64,000 nucleotides of DNA from UMGS1590 sp900552455. Its GTDB lineage: Bacteria; Bacillota; Peptococcia; Peptococcales; Peptococcaceae. The translations under genes and the position numbers were made by a program. The notes under the pieces are model-generated. The model had not been told where the DNA came from. It did not search any database and was given only the letters and a program-made list of their open reading frames with translations. Shown here one piece after another: positions 1 to 7,427 of the stretch. The first letter of the stretch is position 1; each line of letters starts with the position of its first letter. Location of the stretch: contig OZ007004.1 in NCBI GenBank assembly GCA_963931105.1, positions 496,001-560,000 of the forward strand. Direction: 5' to 3'.

Positions 1-684
1 GTCAGAGAAAACATCCAGCACCTCGCGCACATCCATCTCGTCGTCAATGGCGACAACGCGCACGCGTGGCTGCAAAATATCCTTGACGAGCAGCTCTTCA
101 AAATTGATCGCCGAACGGATGAGGTCGCTCTCGCGCGCCTCCATCTCGCCGCCGCTTTCTGCTTCGTCAAGCATATTCAGAAGCTCGTCCTCGACGTATT
201 CCTCTTCGTCGTCCTCGCGACCGGCGCGCTCCATGATCACATGGCCGCTGCCAAAAATAAACGTCAGCGGACGCAGCAGCGTCACCAGCAGCTTCAGCGG
301 CATCGCCACGCGACAGAACACACGGTTCTCGTAGCGCTGCGCGATCATGCGCGGCAAGATCTCACCGATGATAAGGATCGCCAGAAAGAGCACGACCACG
401 CCGACGATGATCCCCTGGCCGGAATAGTAGACGAAAAAGAACCACGTTCCCAGCATCACCGCCGCCAGATTGACGATGGTGTCGCCGATGTTGATCGTCG
501 TCAGCACGCGGTTGGCGTCGTCGAGCATCCCCAGCGCCACCGCTGCGGAGCGATTGTCCTCGTCCTCCGCCCAATGACGCAGGGTCACGGGACTGGCGAG
601 TAAAAACGACATTTCAGCCAGGGAAAAGAACGCCGAGCACAGGATCAGCGCCAGGATCACCAGGCTATATGTGGCATAGATCAT
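1..684 (-). CDS. CNNM/CorC-like (DUF21) membrane protein, 3' end outside window
   Basis: The first 228 codons of a gene that runs off the left edge. The start ATG has a GAGGGGG ribosome binding site. The N-terminus is a hydrophobic helix with the SLAEMSF stretch typical of the DUF21/CNNM domain, followed by TTINIGDTIVNL and further membrane helices ending around FGSG, then an acidic linker and the start of the cytosolic CBS part (LLVKDILQPRVRV). Family members are integral membrane proteins linked to magnesium/cobalt export or haemolysin-type annotations; the substrate cannot be read from sequence. The Rrf2 regulator lies 25 bp upstream in the same direction and may share its transcript. Confidence 0.85.
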   Translation of the reverse strand, partial: MIYATYSLVILALILCSAFFSLAEMSFLLASPVTLRHWAEDEDNRSAAVALGMLDDANRVLTTINIGDTIVNLAAVMLGTWFFFVYYSGQGIIVGVVVLFLAILIIGEILPRMIAQRYENRVFCRVAMPLKLLVTLLRPLTFIFGSGHVIMERAGREDDEEEYVEDELLNMLDEAESGGEMEARESDLIRSAINFEELLVKDILQPRVRVVAIDDEMDVREVLDVFSD

Positions 685-709
685 GCCAATTCCCCCTCTG
701 TTTCGACAG

Positions 710-1162
710 TCAGCTGCGGCGTCCCTGGGTCAGCGGGCAGGTCTCGTGCGCCTGATGGTCGTCGTTCAAAAGATCCTGCAGGCTGATGCTGTTGAGATAA
801 TCGCCGATCAGCGCATCCAACCGCTCCCACACAGGCAGCGTCTGGCAAACGTCGCGGTTCGGGCAGGTGTTTTCCTCCCCTTCCAGACAAGCCACCGGCG
901 CCAGCGAGCCTTCCATCGTGCGGATGATCTCGCCCACGCTCACATCTGCCGGCGCGCACGCCAGCTGATAGCCGCCGTTGTTGCCACGGAAGCTCGTGAC
1001 ATAACCAGCTCGGAGCAGTGGTGTCATGATCTGCTCCAGGTATTTGATGGTGATATTCTGCCGTTTGGAGATCTCACGCAGTGGAATGTGTTTATCGACG
1101 CTGTAGGTTGCAAGATCGATCATGACCCGCAGCCCGTAGCGTCCTTTCGTTGAAATTTTCAT
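710..1162 (-). CDS. Rrf2 family transcriptional regulator (IscR-like, Fe-S cysteines)
   Basis: 150-residue regulator beginning MKISTKGRYGLRVM, the standard Rrf2 start; this ATG is preferred over GTG/ATG codons 6-9 bases upstream because the AGGGG site sits 8 bases from it. A winged-helix domain (TIKYLEQIMTPLLRAGYV, then the GGYQLA wing) is followed by three cysteines in C-x7-C-x5-C spacing (ACLEGEENTCPNRDVC), the loop that binds a Fe-S cluster in IscR and relatives. That predicts a redox or Fe-S status sensor. No isc/suf genes are visible next to it; the downstream neighbour is the CNNM protein. A perfect inverted repeat overlaps its promoter, consistent with autoregulation. Confidence 0.9.
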   Translation of the reverse strand: MKISTKGRYGLRVMIDLATYSVDKHIPLREISKRQNITIKYLEQIMTPLLRAGYVTSFRGNNGGYQLACAPADVSVGEIIRTMEGSLAPVACLEGEENTCPNRDVCQTLPVWERLDALIGDYLNSISLQDLLNDDHQAHETCPLTQGRRS

Positions 1163-1197
1163 GGTCATCACCCCTGAAGTTACATCTTTTTACCCAT

Positions 1198-1232
1198 ATT
1201 ATAGCATATTACCATGATATTTGGTCAAATAT
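1198..1232 (-). promoter_or_regulatory. Promoter and inverted-repeat operator of the Rrf2 gene
   Basis: On the minus strand a TATAAT box (1203-1198) lies 19 bases from TTGACC (1228-1223). The -35 box is embedded in a perfect 7+7 inverted repeat, ATATTTG-GT-CAAATAT as read on the plus strand (1217-1232), a plausible binding site for the dimeric Rrf2 protein. The operator role is inferred. Confidence 0.65.
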
Positions 1233-1274
1233 CCTTCTTTCCCATGGGAATAAATTCTTTTATTTTTCATTTTC

Positions 1275-1303
1275 TTGCACCGCCGGCGGCCATTCGTTAT
1301 AAT
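1275..1303 (+). promoter_or_regulatory. Sigma-A promoter of the Csx20-like gene
   Basis: TTGCAC (1275-1280), 17-base spacer, TATAAT (1298-1303). It lies about 30 bp ahead of the start codon at 1335, so the gene is probably a single unit with its own promoter. Confidence 0.8.
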
Positions 1304-1334
1304 GGAGGGGTACTCTGAAAAAGGAGGGTCCACC

Positions 1335-1658
1335 ATGAGCGGCAACGCATTTTTATTTACCAAACGCCGGCTGACCGACGACCACTATCTCGCCATCGCG
1401 CTGCGCGAAGCGCGCGACATGAAAAAACCACCGATCACCATGACCAATTTCTGGAAGCACGCAGAAAGCTACGACGACGTCGAAAAACCACTGCACGATC
1501 TCCTCGCCTGGCTCGACCGCGAAGCAGAGATCGGCGACTTTGTCGTGCTCGAAGGCGACGAGCGCCTGGTCAAAGCGATCGCCAAGCACGCCAAGGATCA
1601 TCGACTGATCCCTGTGCGCGCGATCTGGGAACCAGAAGCAGCGATCCGCGATCTTTGA
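1335..1658 (+). CDS. Small protein resembling CRISPR-associated Csx20, orphan
   Basis: 107 residues, ATG preceded by AAGGAGG. The N-terminus (FLFTKRRLTDDHYLAIALREA) and C-terminus (EIGDFVVLEGDERLVKAIAKH, then LIPVRAIWE) have the layout I associate with the Csx20 family: a short beta strand followed by LT-x-D/E, a WLxxxA helix, a G-D-(F/Y)-V-(V/L) strand and a closing LIPVxA strand. Csx20 has been reported among the ring nucleases that degrade cyclic oligoadenylate in type III CRISPR. Here there is no CRISPR array, cas10 or CARF effector in 64 kb, so this is either an orphan or a distant Rossmann-like relative. The match is from memory and should be treated as tentative. Confidence 0.5.
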   Translation: MSGNAFLFTKRRLTDDHYLAIALREARDMKKPPITMTNFWKHAESYDDVEKPLHDLLAWLDREAEIGDFVVLEGDERLVKAIAKHAKDHRLIPVRAIWEPEAAIRDL

Positions 1659-1701
1659 TCGCCTGCGGAAAAAGGATTTGTAAAAAATTGATAAATTCTT
1701 G

Positions 1702-1730
1702 TTGACAATCCGCTGCCACATGGCTATAAT
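1702..1730 (+). promoter_or_regulatory. Consensus promoter of tRNA-Lys
   Basis: TTGACA (1702-1707), 17 bases, TATAAT (1725-1730); both boxes match the sigma-A consensus exactly, as expected for a stable RNA gene. The tRNA begins 34 bases downstream. Confidence 0.9.
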
Positions 1731-1763
1731 AATTCTTGCAGTTGCGAAACAGCGCTGCGAAAT

Positions 1764-1836
1764 GGACCGTTAGCTCAGCTGGTAGAGCACGCGACTCTTA
1801 ATCGTGTTGTCCAGGGTTCGATCCCCTGACGGTCCA
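1764..1836 (+). tRNA. tRNA-Lys (anticodon CUU)
   Basis: 73 nt cloverleaf. The 7-bp acceptor stem pairs GGACCGT with ACGGTCC, the D arm carries TAGCTCAGCTGG, the anticodon stem CGCGA/TCGTG closes the loop CTCTTAA with CTT at positions 34-36, and the T arm contains GGTTCGATCCC. The discriminator base is A and the CCA end is not encoded. Reads AAG codons. Confidence 0.95.
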
Positions 1837-1843
1837 GTTTTTT

Positions 1844-1873
1844 ATGGAATCCGCGTGTCGGATTCCATTTTTT
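1844..1873 (+). terminator. Terminator of tRNA-Lys
   Basis: Perfect 10-bp stem (ATGGAATCCG with CGGATTCCAT) around a 5-base loop followed by a run of T. Confidence 0.9.
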
Positions 1874-1939
1874 GTTGCCGTTGATTTGCTGCAGGGCTGC
1901 GCCTATAATATAGAAAGAACAATCACCGAGGAGGACATT

Positions 1940-2695
1940 ATGGATATCAAACAACTGGAGCAATATCTGATGCAGAGCGATCTCGGCATCGACGCAAAAC
2001 AGCTCGAGCGTTTTCTCTCAGAATGCGACCTCGACGACAAGGGTTTTCCGCCGGAGGAGCTTGTCAGCTACATCCGCCGCCAGATCTACGATTTCAAGCG
2101 GCTGATGGCCTACTACCGCTGCGCCATCATGGAGATCGAGACAAAATTCAACGTCATCAACGAAGATTTTTCCTACCAATACGAGCGCAATCCGATCGAA
2201 AGCATCAAGAGCCGCCTCAAGGAGCCGACGAGCATCCGCGACAAGCTGGCGCGCCGCGGCCTCGCTTTCAGCGCAGCCTCCATTGAAGAAAACCTCTTCG
2301 ACGTCGCCGGTGTGCGCGTGGTCTGCTCCTTTGTGGACGATGTCTATCGCATCGCCGACGCGCTCGTGCAACAGGACGACATCACGCTGATCCGCCGCAA
2401 GGACTACATCGCCAATCCGAAGGAAAACGGCTACCGCAGCCTGCATCTGATCGTGGCGGTGCCGATCTTCCTCACCGACCAGAAAAAAATGATGAACGTC
2501 GAGATCCAGCTGCGCACCATCGCCATGGATTTCTGGGCCTCGCTGGAGCACCAGCTGCGCTACAAAAAAGAGCATCTTTTCACGCCGGAAATGGCCGACG
2601 ATCTCAAGATCTGTGCCGACGTTTCCACCGAGCTCGACACCCTCATGAACAACCTCGCCATCAAGATCCACGAACAGGAAAATCCTCACCACTAA
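1940..2695 (+). CDS. relP: Small alarmone synthetase RelP (GTP pyrophosphokinase)
   Basis: 251 residues; ATG at 1940 has a GAGGAGG site. It makes (p)ppGpp by transferring pyrophosphate from ATP to GDP/GTP, acting in the cytosol as a stress second-messenger source. The synthetase domain shows NPIESIKSRLK, DVAGVRVVCSFVDDVY, KDYIANPKENGYRSLHLIV and VEIQLRTIAMDFWASLEHQL. These match the YwaC/RelP branch rather than YjbM/RelQ (KDYI-xxPKxNGYRSLHL and DFWASLEH are RelP-like). There is no HD hydrolase, TGS or ACT domain, so it is the small, synthesis-only type. The N-terminal ~60 residues are extended relative to what I recall for YwaC. It is a single gene ended by a strong terminator. Confidence 0.9.
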   Translation: MDIKQLEQYLMQSDLGIDAKQLERFLSECDLDDKGFPPEELVSYIRRQIYDFKRLMAYYRCAIMEIETKFNVINEDFSYQYERNPIESIKSRLKEPTSIRDKLARRGLAFSAASIEENLFDVAGVRVVCSFVDDVYRIADALVQQDDITLIRRKDYIANPKENGYRSLHLIVAVPIFLTDQKKMMNVEIQLRTIAMDFWASLEHQLRYKKEHLFTPEMADDLKICADVSTELDTLMNNLAIKIHEQENPHH

Positions 2696-2700
2696 CGCAC

Positions 2701-2747
2701 ACTCCCCGTATCAGCGGTCATCCGCCGATACGGGGAGTGATTTTTTT
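2701..2747 (+). terminator. Terminator of relP (possibly bidirectional)
   Basis: Stem ACTCCCCGTATC / GATACGGGGAGT with an inner AGCGG..CCGCC section and a following T run; it separates relP from the convergent SLH gene. Confidence 0.9.
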
Positions 2748-2749
2748 GC

Positions 2750-5332
2750 TCAAAGATCGTAAAGAGCGCAGAAACGGTTCAGCATCGCCGCAAATTCTGC
2801 GCGCGTGGCCTTGCCGCCAGGATCGAGGATGCCCTCGCCCTTGCCGCCAAGAATGCCAGTCCCCGTCGCCCAGGTGATGGCGTCGTCAGCGAACGGCGAG
2901 ATCTTGTCAGCATCGCTGAACGCCGAAACATCGCCGCGCGCACTCACATCCCAGCCGCGATAACGGGCGTAGCGCCAGAGCATCGTCGCCAGCTGCTCGC
3001 GCGTCACATCCTCTTCCATGCGCGTGCCGTCGCAGATGCCGTTTTCCATGCCCCAAACGCGGGCGCTTTCATACCAGGCGCCGTCAACCGTCGGGATCTC
3101 CTCCTCAAGACGCGAGAGGATCGTCACCGTCATGGCGCGGCTCATCGCGCGCTGCGGCATGTAGAGATCTTCTGTCATGCCAGCAACGAGATGCCGCTCC
3201 CAGGCGGTGTAGACATCGTCATAGAACCAGTCGCCAGGATGCACATCGATGAACGGAAAAGCGTCCGGCGTTTCCGGCTCGTCGCCTGTCGCGACAAATT
3301 CTGCGTCGACAACGACGTTCTCATCTGGCATGGTGAAGCTTCTGCGACCATCGGATTTTTCCGCGAGGGAAATTTCCGCGCCGCTCTCGCCGCGCACAGA
3401 GAGCGCCGACAGCGCGTAGCCATCCTCCGGCGTCGCCGTCACGCTGACCGTCTGTCCAGCGGCAGCGAAATGCTGCGAAAGCGTCAGACTGCCGCCGTCA
3501 GCTGGCAGCGCGCTGATCTTGTGCAGCTGGATCACCGGCACGCTCGGCTCTGGATCGTCAGGATCCTCCGGCTCTTCCGCCGGCGCGCGGTCGACAGTAA
3601 CGCTGTAGGTCAATGTGTGGGTGCCGCTTGTGACGACGACGGTATGCGTGCGGTCGTCAGCAGGAATGACATAGTTTCCGGCGGCGTCTGGCGAGATTTC
3701 TGCGCCGTCAAGGGTGACGCTGATCGGATTTTCGTCGCTGTCGCTCACAGTGAAGGTGACATCGCCGGTGTAATGCCCACCGTCTACAATGCCCTCAACG
3801 ACCGGCGCCGTTTTGTCGATGTCGCAGAGCGGCGTGCCGATGTAGGTCACGTTGTCCTGCGCGCCCTCCTCGCCGTGACCGGCGTTGTCCTCGATGCGCA
3901 CATAGACTGCAAAACGGTTCACATCAGCGACATCCTGCACAGGATCCGGCCCGATGCGCACAGCATTCTGCGTCGGCACGTCCAGGCTGATCTCCTGCCA
4001 GTCTGTGATCGCTGCGATCTCGTTTTCTGTCAGCGCACGGTCAGCAATATAATACGACAGCCGTTTCAGCCCGCTCTCGCCATCCTGCGCCGTCAGCATC
4101 ACAGGCGCGCCGGGATTCACCGCGACACGCTCGCCGATCGCGCCAAGATCCGTATACGCCACGCCGTTGACGCTGAGCGTCCCCGTCGGCACCACGCTGT
4201 CTGTCTCGTAAACCGCCTGCCCACAAATGTAGCAGGTCTGCGGCTCCGTGTACGTCGGCTGCGCATCGCCGCTGAAGGAATGGTGCGTGCAGTGGGTGTC
4301 GGCGAAATCCGCATTCGTGAACGTGCCCTTGCCGTCGAGGGTGAGCGGCGCGTGGTTTTCGAGGGTGCTCGCTGCGTCGTTGAGGAAACGCCCACCGTCG
4401 CCGATGGCGATCTGCGCCGCCTCATCTTCGTTGATCAGCATGCCGCCGGCATTTTCAAAGGTTCCAGCGTTGCCGATGGTCAGCGTGGCGTGGTTGGAAA
4501 AGCTGCTGTGGTTTTCCAGATTGGCGGCGAAGAGCCGCATTGTGCCGCTGTTTTCCAGCGTGCCGTTGTTGTTGAATCCGGCGACCTCGAGCGCCAGGCT
4601 GCCCTGGTTGTCGATCCTGCCGGCGTTGTCAAATTCCGTGCCGCTGAGCGCCATGCTGCCGCGATTGTCAACCGTCGCGCCTGCATCGACAGCGATCGTG
4701 AGATAGCTGTTGCCGATCGCCCAGGCGTTGAAGTCAGCGTTCTCCGCGATCACGAGGTTGTCGGCGATCTGCAGATGGGCGCTCTTGTGATACGCCCGCT
4801 CCTGATAGAGCACCTGACACGTCGCGCCGCTGTCCACAGCGATGCGGTCGATCGTGCAGGTCGCTTCGCTGCTGTTCGTCGAAAGCATCAGCGTGCAGTC
4901 CACGCCGCTGCCATTCGTATCACTGACGCGCAGCGCCGGAGCGTTGCCACGCTGGGTGATCGCCAGCGTCTGCGCCTGCGAGAGATCGACGTTGAGATTC
5001 ACGCTGATTCCCTGCGCGCTGCCCGTGTCCACGAGCGCTGCGCCGTCAAGGGCCACATCCCCGTCGACCACCACATCCAGCATGCCGCTCTCATAAACGA
5101 CCACACTGGCAATCCCTGAGATCCCCACATCGCTGCACGTCCACACGCCGTCGCCAGCGTTCCAGGCGAGATCCGCCGCCAGATTTTTCCCTGCGACAGC
5201 CACCTCGCCGGTCCAGTCCGGCAGCGATTGTTCGCCGTCCTCCGCCAGCGCCGGCAGCGATCCGCTCAGCAGCGCCGCCGCGAACACCAACGCCACGAGC
5301 GTCCGCCAAAATTGCTTCATTGTCCTTTTCAT
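2750..5332 (-). CDS. Secreted surface protein with three C-terminal SLH domains
   Basis: 860 residues. ATG at 5332 is chosen because GGGAGG lies 7 bases upstream and it directly begins a signal peptide (MKRTMKQFWRTLVALVFAAA, cleavage near LPALAED). Residues ~50-340 are a parallel-beta-like region rich in short repeats (FENAGG, FNNNGTLENSG), then a bacterial Ig-like stretch (GDVTFTVSDSDENPISVTLD), a proline/glutamate linker (EEPEDPDDPEP), a repeat domain (ALSVRGESGAEISL), and three SLH domains (FPFIDVHPGDWFYDDVYTAW onward) that anchor the protein to secondary cell-wall polymers. Its SLH block differs clearly from that of the two SLH genes at 28-37 kb. Ligand or role of the N-terminal part is unknown. 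Confidence 0.9.
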   Translation of the reverse strand: MKRTMKQFWRTLVALVFAAALLSGSLPALAEDGEQSLPDWTGEVAVAGKNLAADLAWNAGDGVWTCSDVGISGIASVVVYESGMLDVVVDGDVALDGAALVDTGSAQGISVNLNVDLSQAQTLAITQRGNAPALRVSDTNGSGVDCTLMLSTNSSEATCTIDRIAVDSGATCQVLYQERAYHKSAHLQIADNLVIAENADFNAWAIGNSYLTIAVDAGATVDNRGSMALSGTEFDNAGRIDNQGSLALEVAGFNNNGTLENSGTMRLFAANLENHSSFSNHATLTIGNAGTFENAGGMLINEDEAAQIAIGDGGRFLNDAASTLENHAPLTLDGKGTFTNADFADTHCTHHSFSGDAQPTYTEPQTCYICGQAVYETDSVVPTGTLSVNGVAYTDLGAIGERVAVNPGAPVMLTAQDGESGLKRLSYYIADRALTENEIAAITDWQEISLDVPTQNAVRIGPDPVQDVADVNRFAVYVRIEDNAGHGEEGAQDNVTYIGTPLCDIDKTAPVVEGIVDGGHYTGDVTFTVSDSDENPISVTLDGAEISPDAAGNYVIPADDRTHTVVVTSGTHTLTYSVTVDRAPAEEPEDPDDPEPSVPVIQLHKISALPADGGSLTLSQHFAAAGQTVSVTATPEDGYALSALSVRGESGAEISLAEKSDGRRSFTMPDENVVVDAEFVATGDEPETPDAFPFIDVHPGDWFYDDVYTAWERHLVAGMTEDLYMPQRAMSRAMTVTILSRLEEEIPTVDGAWYESARVWGMENGICDGTRMEEDVTREQLATMLWRYARYRGWDVSARGDVSAFSDADKISPFADDAITWATGTGILGGKGEGILDPGGKATRAEFAAMLNRFCALYDL

Positions 5333-5392
5333 AAGCGCCTCCCATTTCATTCCGCGCGATCTGCGCATATTTTCTGACAGTTACCTGCTCTT

Positions 5393-5420
5393 ATTATACC
5401 ACGCTCGCCGTTTTCAGCAA
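5393..5420 (-). promoter_or_regulatory. Promoter of the SLH gene
   Basis: On the minus strand TTGCTG (5420-5415), 16 bases, TATAAT (5398-5393), about 60 bp before the start codon. It begins just beyond the glpK terminator. Confidence 0.65.
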
Positions 5421-5423
5421 GTA

Positions 5424-5455
5424 CAACAAAGGAGGACCCCTGCGGATCCTCCTGC
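5424..5455 (-). terminator. Probable terminator of glpK
   Basis: AGGAGGA / TCCTCCT stem with a GC-rich upper part, followed on the minus strand by TTTGTTGT. The T tract is weak. Confidence 0.6.
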
Positions 5456-5459
5456 GTCG

Positions 5460-6941
5460 TTATTTTGTCAGCGTATGGGCAACGGCGTTTTTCCAGCCGC
5501 TGTAATTCTGTGCGCGTTCCTCCGCGCTCATCTGTGGCTCGTAAACGTGGGCCAGACGATGGCTGGCGCGGGCTTCTTCCTTGTCCTTCCAGAAGCCGAC
5601 CGCCAGCCCCGCCAAGAGCGCTGCGCCCATGGCTGTGCTCTCGACGATCTCTGGCAGCTCAACGCGGCAGTTCAAAATGTCCGCCTGGAACTGCATGAGA
5701 AAATGGTTGCGCGCCGCGCCGCCGTCCACGCGCAGACTGCCCATGTCCACCTGCGTGTCTGCCTCCATCGCTTCCAGCACGTCGCGCGTCTGATAAGCGA
5801 TCGATTCCAGCGCCGCGCGGATGATGTGCGAACGGCCTGTGCCGCGCGTCAGGCCCTGGATCGTGCCACGCGCATACATATCCCAATACGGCGCGCCCAG
5901 CCCGACAAACGCCGGCACCAGATAAACGCCGCCGTTGTCCTTGAGCTTCTCCGCGAAAAATTCGCTGTCGCCAGCCTCCTCGATGAAGCGCATCTCATCG
6001 CGCAGCCACTGGATCACCGCGCCGCCCACAAAGATCGAGCCCTCCAGCGCATAATCCGGCTGCGCATCCAGCCCAGCCGCGATCGTCGTGACCAGGCCAT
6101 GGGCGCTCTTCGTCGGCGTCTTGCCGATATTCATCAAAAGGAAACAGCCCGTGCCGTAGGTATTTTTCGCCTCGCCTTGCTCCCAGCACATCTGCCCGTA
6201 GAGCGCCGCCTGCTGGTCGCCAGCGATCCCCGCCACAGGCACCTCGATGTGCTCCGAGCCGATCGACGCCGTGCCGAACACATGGCCCGACGGATGCACC
6301 TCCGGCAACATGCAGCGCGGAATGTTGAAATAATCCAGCAGCTCGTCGTCCCAGTCCAGCGTGTTGATATTGAAGAGCATCGTGCGCGATGCGTTGGTGT
6401 AGTCCGTCGCGTGGACGCGGCCCTCTGTCAGCTTCCAGAGGATCCACGTATCCACCGTGCCGAACATCAGCTCGCCCGCCTTGGCGCGGCTGCGGTCCGG
6501 ATCGACGCGGTCGAGGATCCAGGCCAGCTTCGTCGCCGAGAAATAAGCGTCGATGACCAGCCCCGTTTTTTCGAAGATCTTCTGCTCCCAGTCGCTGCCC
6601 TTGATCTCCTCGCAGAGATCCGCCGTGCGGCGGCACTGCCAGACGATCGCATTATACACCGGACGCCCCGTTGCGCGCTCCCAGACGATCGTCGTCTCGC
6701 GTTGGTTGGTGATGCCGATCGCCTTCACATCGTCGGGATGGATGCCCTTCAGCGCCAACAGCTCCTGCAGCACGCCAAAGGACGACGCCCACAGCTCCAT
6801 CGCATCCTCTTCGACCCAGCCCGGCTCCGGATAATACTGGCTGACCTCCTGCTGCCGCACCCCAGCGATGCGCTGGCCATGGTCAAAAGCGATCGCCCGC
6901 GTGCTCGTCGTCCCGATATCTAATGCAACTACATATCCCAT
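5460..6941 (-). CDS. glpK: Glycerol kinase
   Basis: 493 residues, the family's normal length. Phosphorylates glycerol with ATP to glycerol 3-phosphate in the cytosol. FGGY-kinase hallmarks: N-terminal VVALDIGTTSTRAIAFD phosphate loop, GITNQRETTIVWERATGRP, WQCRRTADLCEEIK, the AGDQQAALYGQ glycerol-binding region, VPAFVGLGAPYWD and the C-terminal RVDGGAARNHFLMQFQADIL plus TAMGAALLAG segments. It stands alone between two terminators with no glpF or glpD nearby. A TATAAT box lies at 6998-6993 on the minus strand, but no convincing -35 is visible. Confidence 0.97.
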   Translation of the reverse strand: MGYVVALDIGTTSTRAIAFDHGQRIAGVRQQEVSQYYPEPGWVEEDAMELWASSFGVLQELLALKGIHPDDVKAIGITNQRETTIVWERATGRPVYNAIVWQCRRTADLCEEIKGSDWEQKIFEKTGLVIDAYFSATKLAWILDRVDPDRSRAKAGELMFGTVDTWILWKLTEGRVHATDYTNASRTMLFNINTLDWDDELLDYFNIPRCMLPEVHPSGHVFGTASIGSEHIEVPVAGIAGDQQAALYGQMCWEQGEAKNTYGTGCFLLMNIGKTPTKSAHGLVTTIAAGLDAQPDYALEGSIFVGGAVIQWLRDEMRFIEEAGDSEFFAEKLKDNGGVYLVPAFVGLGAPYWDMYARGTIQGLTRGTGRSHIIRAALESIAYQTRDVLEAMEADTQVDMGSLRVDGGAARNHFLMQFQADILNCRVELPEIVESTAMGAALLAGLAVGFWKDKEEARASHRLAHVYEPQMSAEERAQNYSGWKNAVAHTLTK

Positions 6942-7033
6942 TCTCGTCGTTCCTTTCTCGTTACATGGAATTTACTGGATGTTCATGCTTCCATTATACC
7001 TTTTCAGCACAAATTTTTCCACACAAACGACAA

Positions 7034-7064
7034 ACAGAGCAGCCGCGTTCTGCGACTGCTCTGT
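7034..7064 (-). terminator. Hairpin after the broken SLH fragment
   Basis: Perfect 9-bp stem (ACAGAGCAG with CTGCTCTGT, 13-base loop) followed on the minus strand by TTTGTTTGTCG. It follows the stop codon of the decayed SLH fragment, so it is probably the terminator of the gene that once stood here. Confidence 0.6.
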
Positions 7065-7070
7065 GTTGCT

Positions 7071-7250
7071 ATTGTTTATGCGCCGAGATAGCGCGCAAGG
7101 ATCGCGCCCAGTTCACAGCGGTGGCGTACCATTCGTCGCTGACGTCAGAAAATCCTGCGGATTCAGCGCTGGTGACATTCTCCAATCGCGCCAGAATGCT
7201 GCAGGTCTCGGCGCGCATCGTCTGCTCTGGCGCAAATTCCGTCGCGCAGC
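7071..7250 (-). pseudogene. Decayed SLH-domain fragment joined to a dispersed repeat
   Basis: Translating the minus strand from 7250 gives ATEFAPEQTMRAET, then ILARLENVTSAESAGFSDVS and DEWYATAVNWAR before a stop at 7071. This aligns with the middle SLH domain of the genes at 28.0 and 33.8 kb (ATEFAPEQTTTRAMIVSILA, GFADVDDEWYATAVNWAANV). It has no start codon, and its upstream edge abuts a copy of the GCGACGCG/CTAGTCC repeat at 7241-7266. It is 20 kb from the SLH island, so it is a remnant of an ancient copy or transfer. Confidence 0.8.
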
Positions 7251-7266
7251 TAGTCCTGTAAAGGGT
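7241..7266 (+). repeat. Single copy of the CTAGTCC dispersed repeat
   Basis: Contains CGCAGCTAGTCCTGTAAAGG, the unit found in tandem arrays at 32.3, 37.7, 37.9, 39.1 and 46.4-46.7 kb. It is followed at 7262-7345 by a stretch with TTTTGC boxes (CAGTTTTGCTGAAAA) also seen at 31.56, 37.4, 37.58 and 37.9 kb. Confidence 0.8.
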
Positions 7267-7371
7267 CGGATGGTGATCGGCAGTTTTGCTGAAAATCGTT
7301 CAGTTTTGCTCTTTTTGAAAAATGTCGGAGGTTTTACATTGTTTTCAGCGCTTGTCACTCAGCAGTTACGC

Positions 7372-7406
7372 AAAAAAATCGGCCCACGCGCGGTGCGTGA
7401 GCCGAT
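7372..7406 (-). terminator. Terminator of the PBP1A-type gene
   Basis: Stem ATCGGCTCACGC / GCGTGGGCCGAT followed on the minus strand by seven T. Confidence 0.85.
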
Positions 7407-7427
7407 TGGTTATTGAGCAGAAATGGA

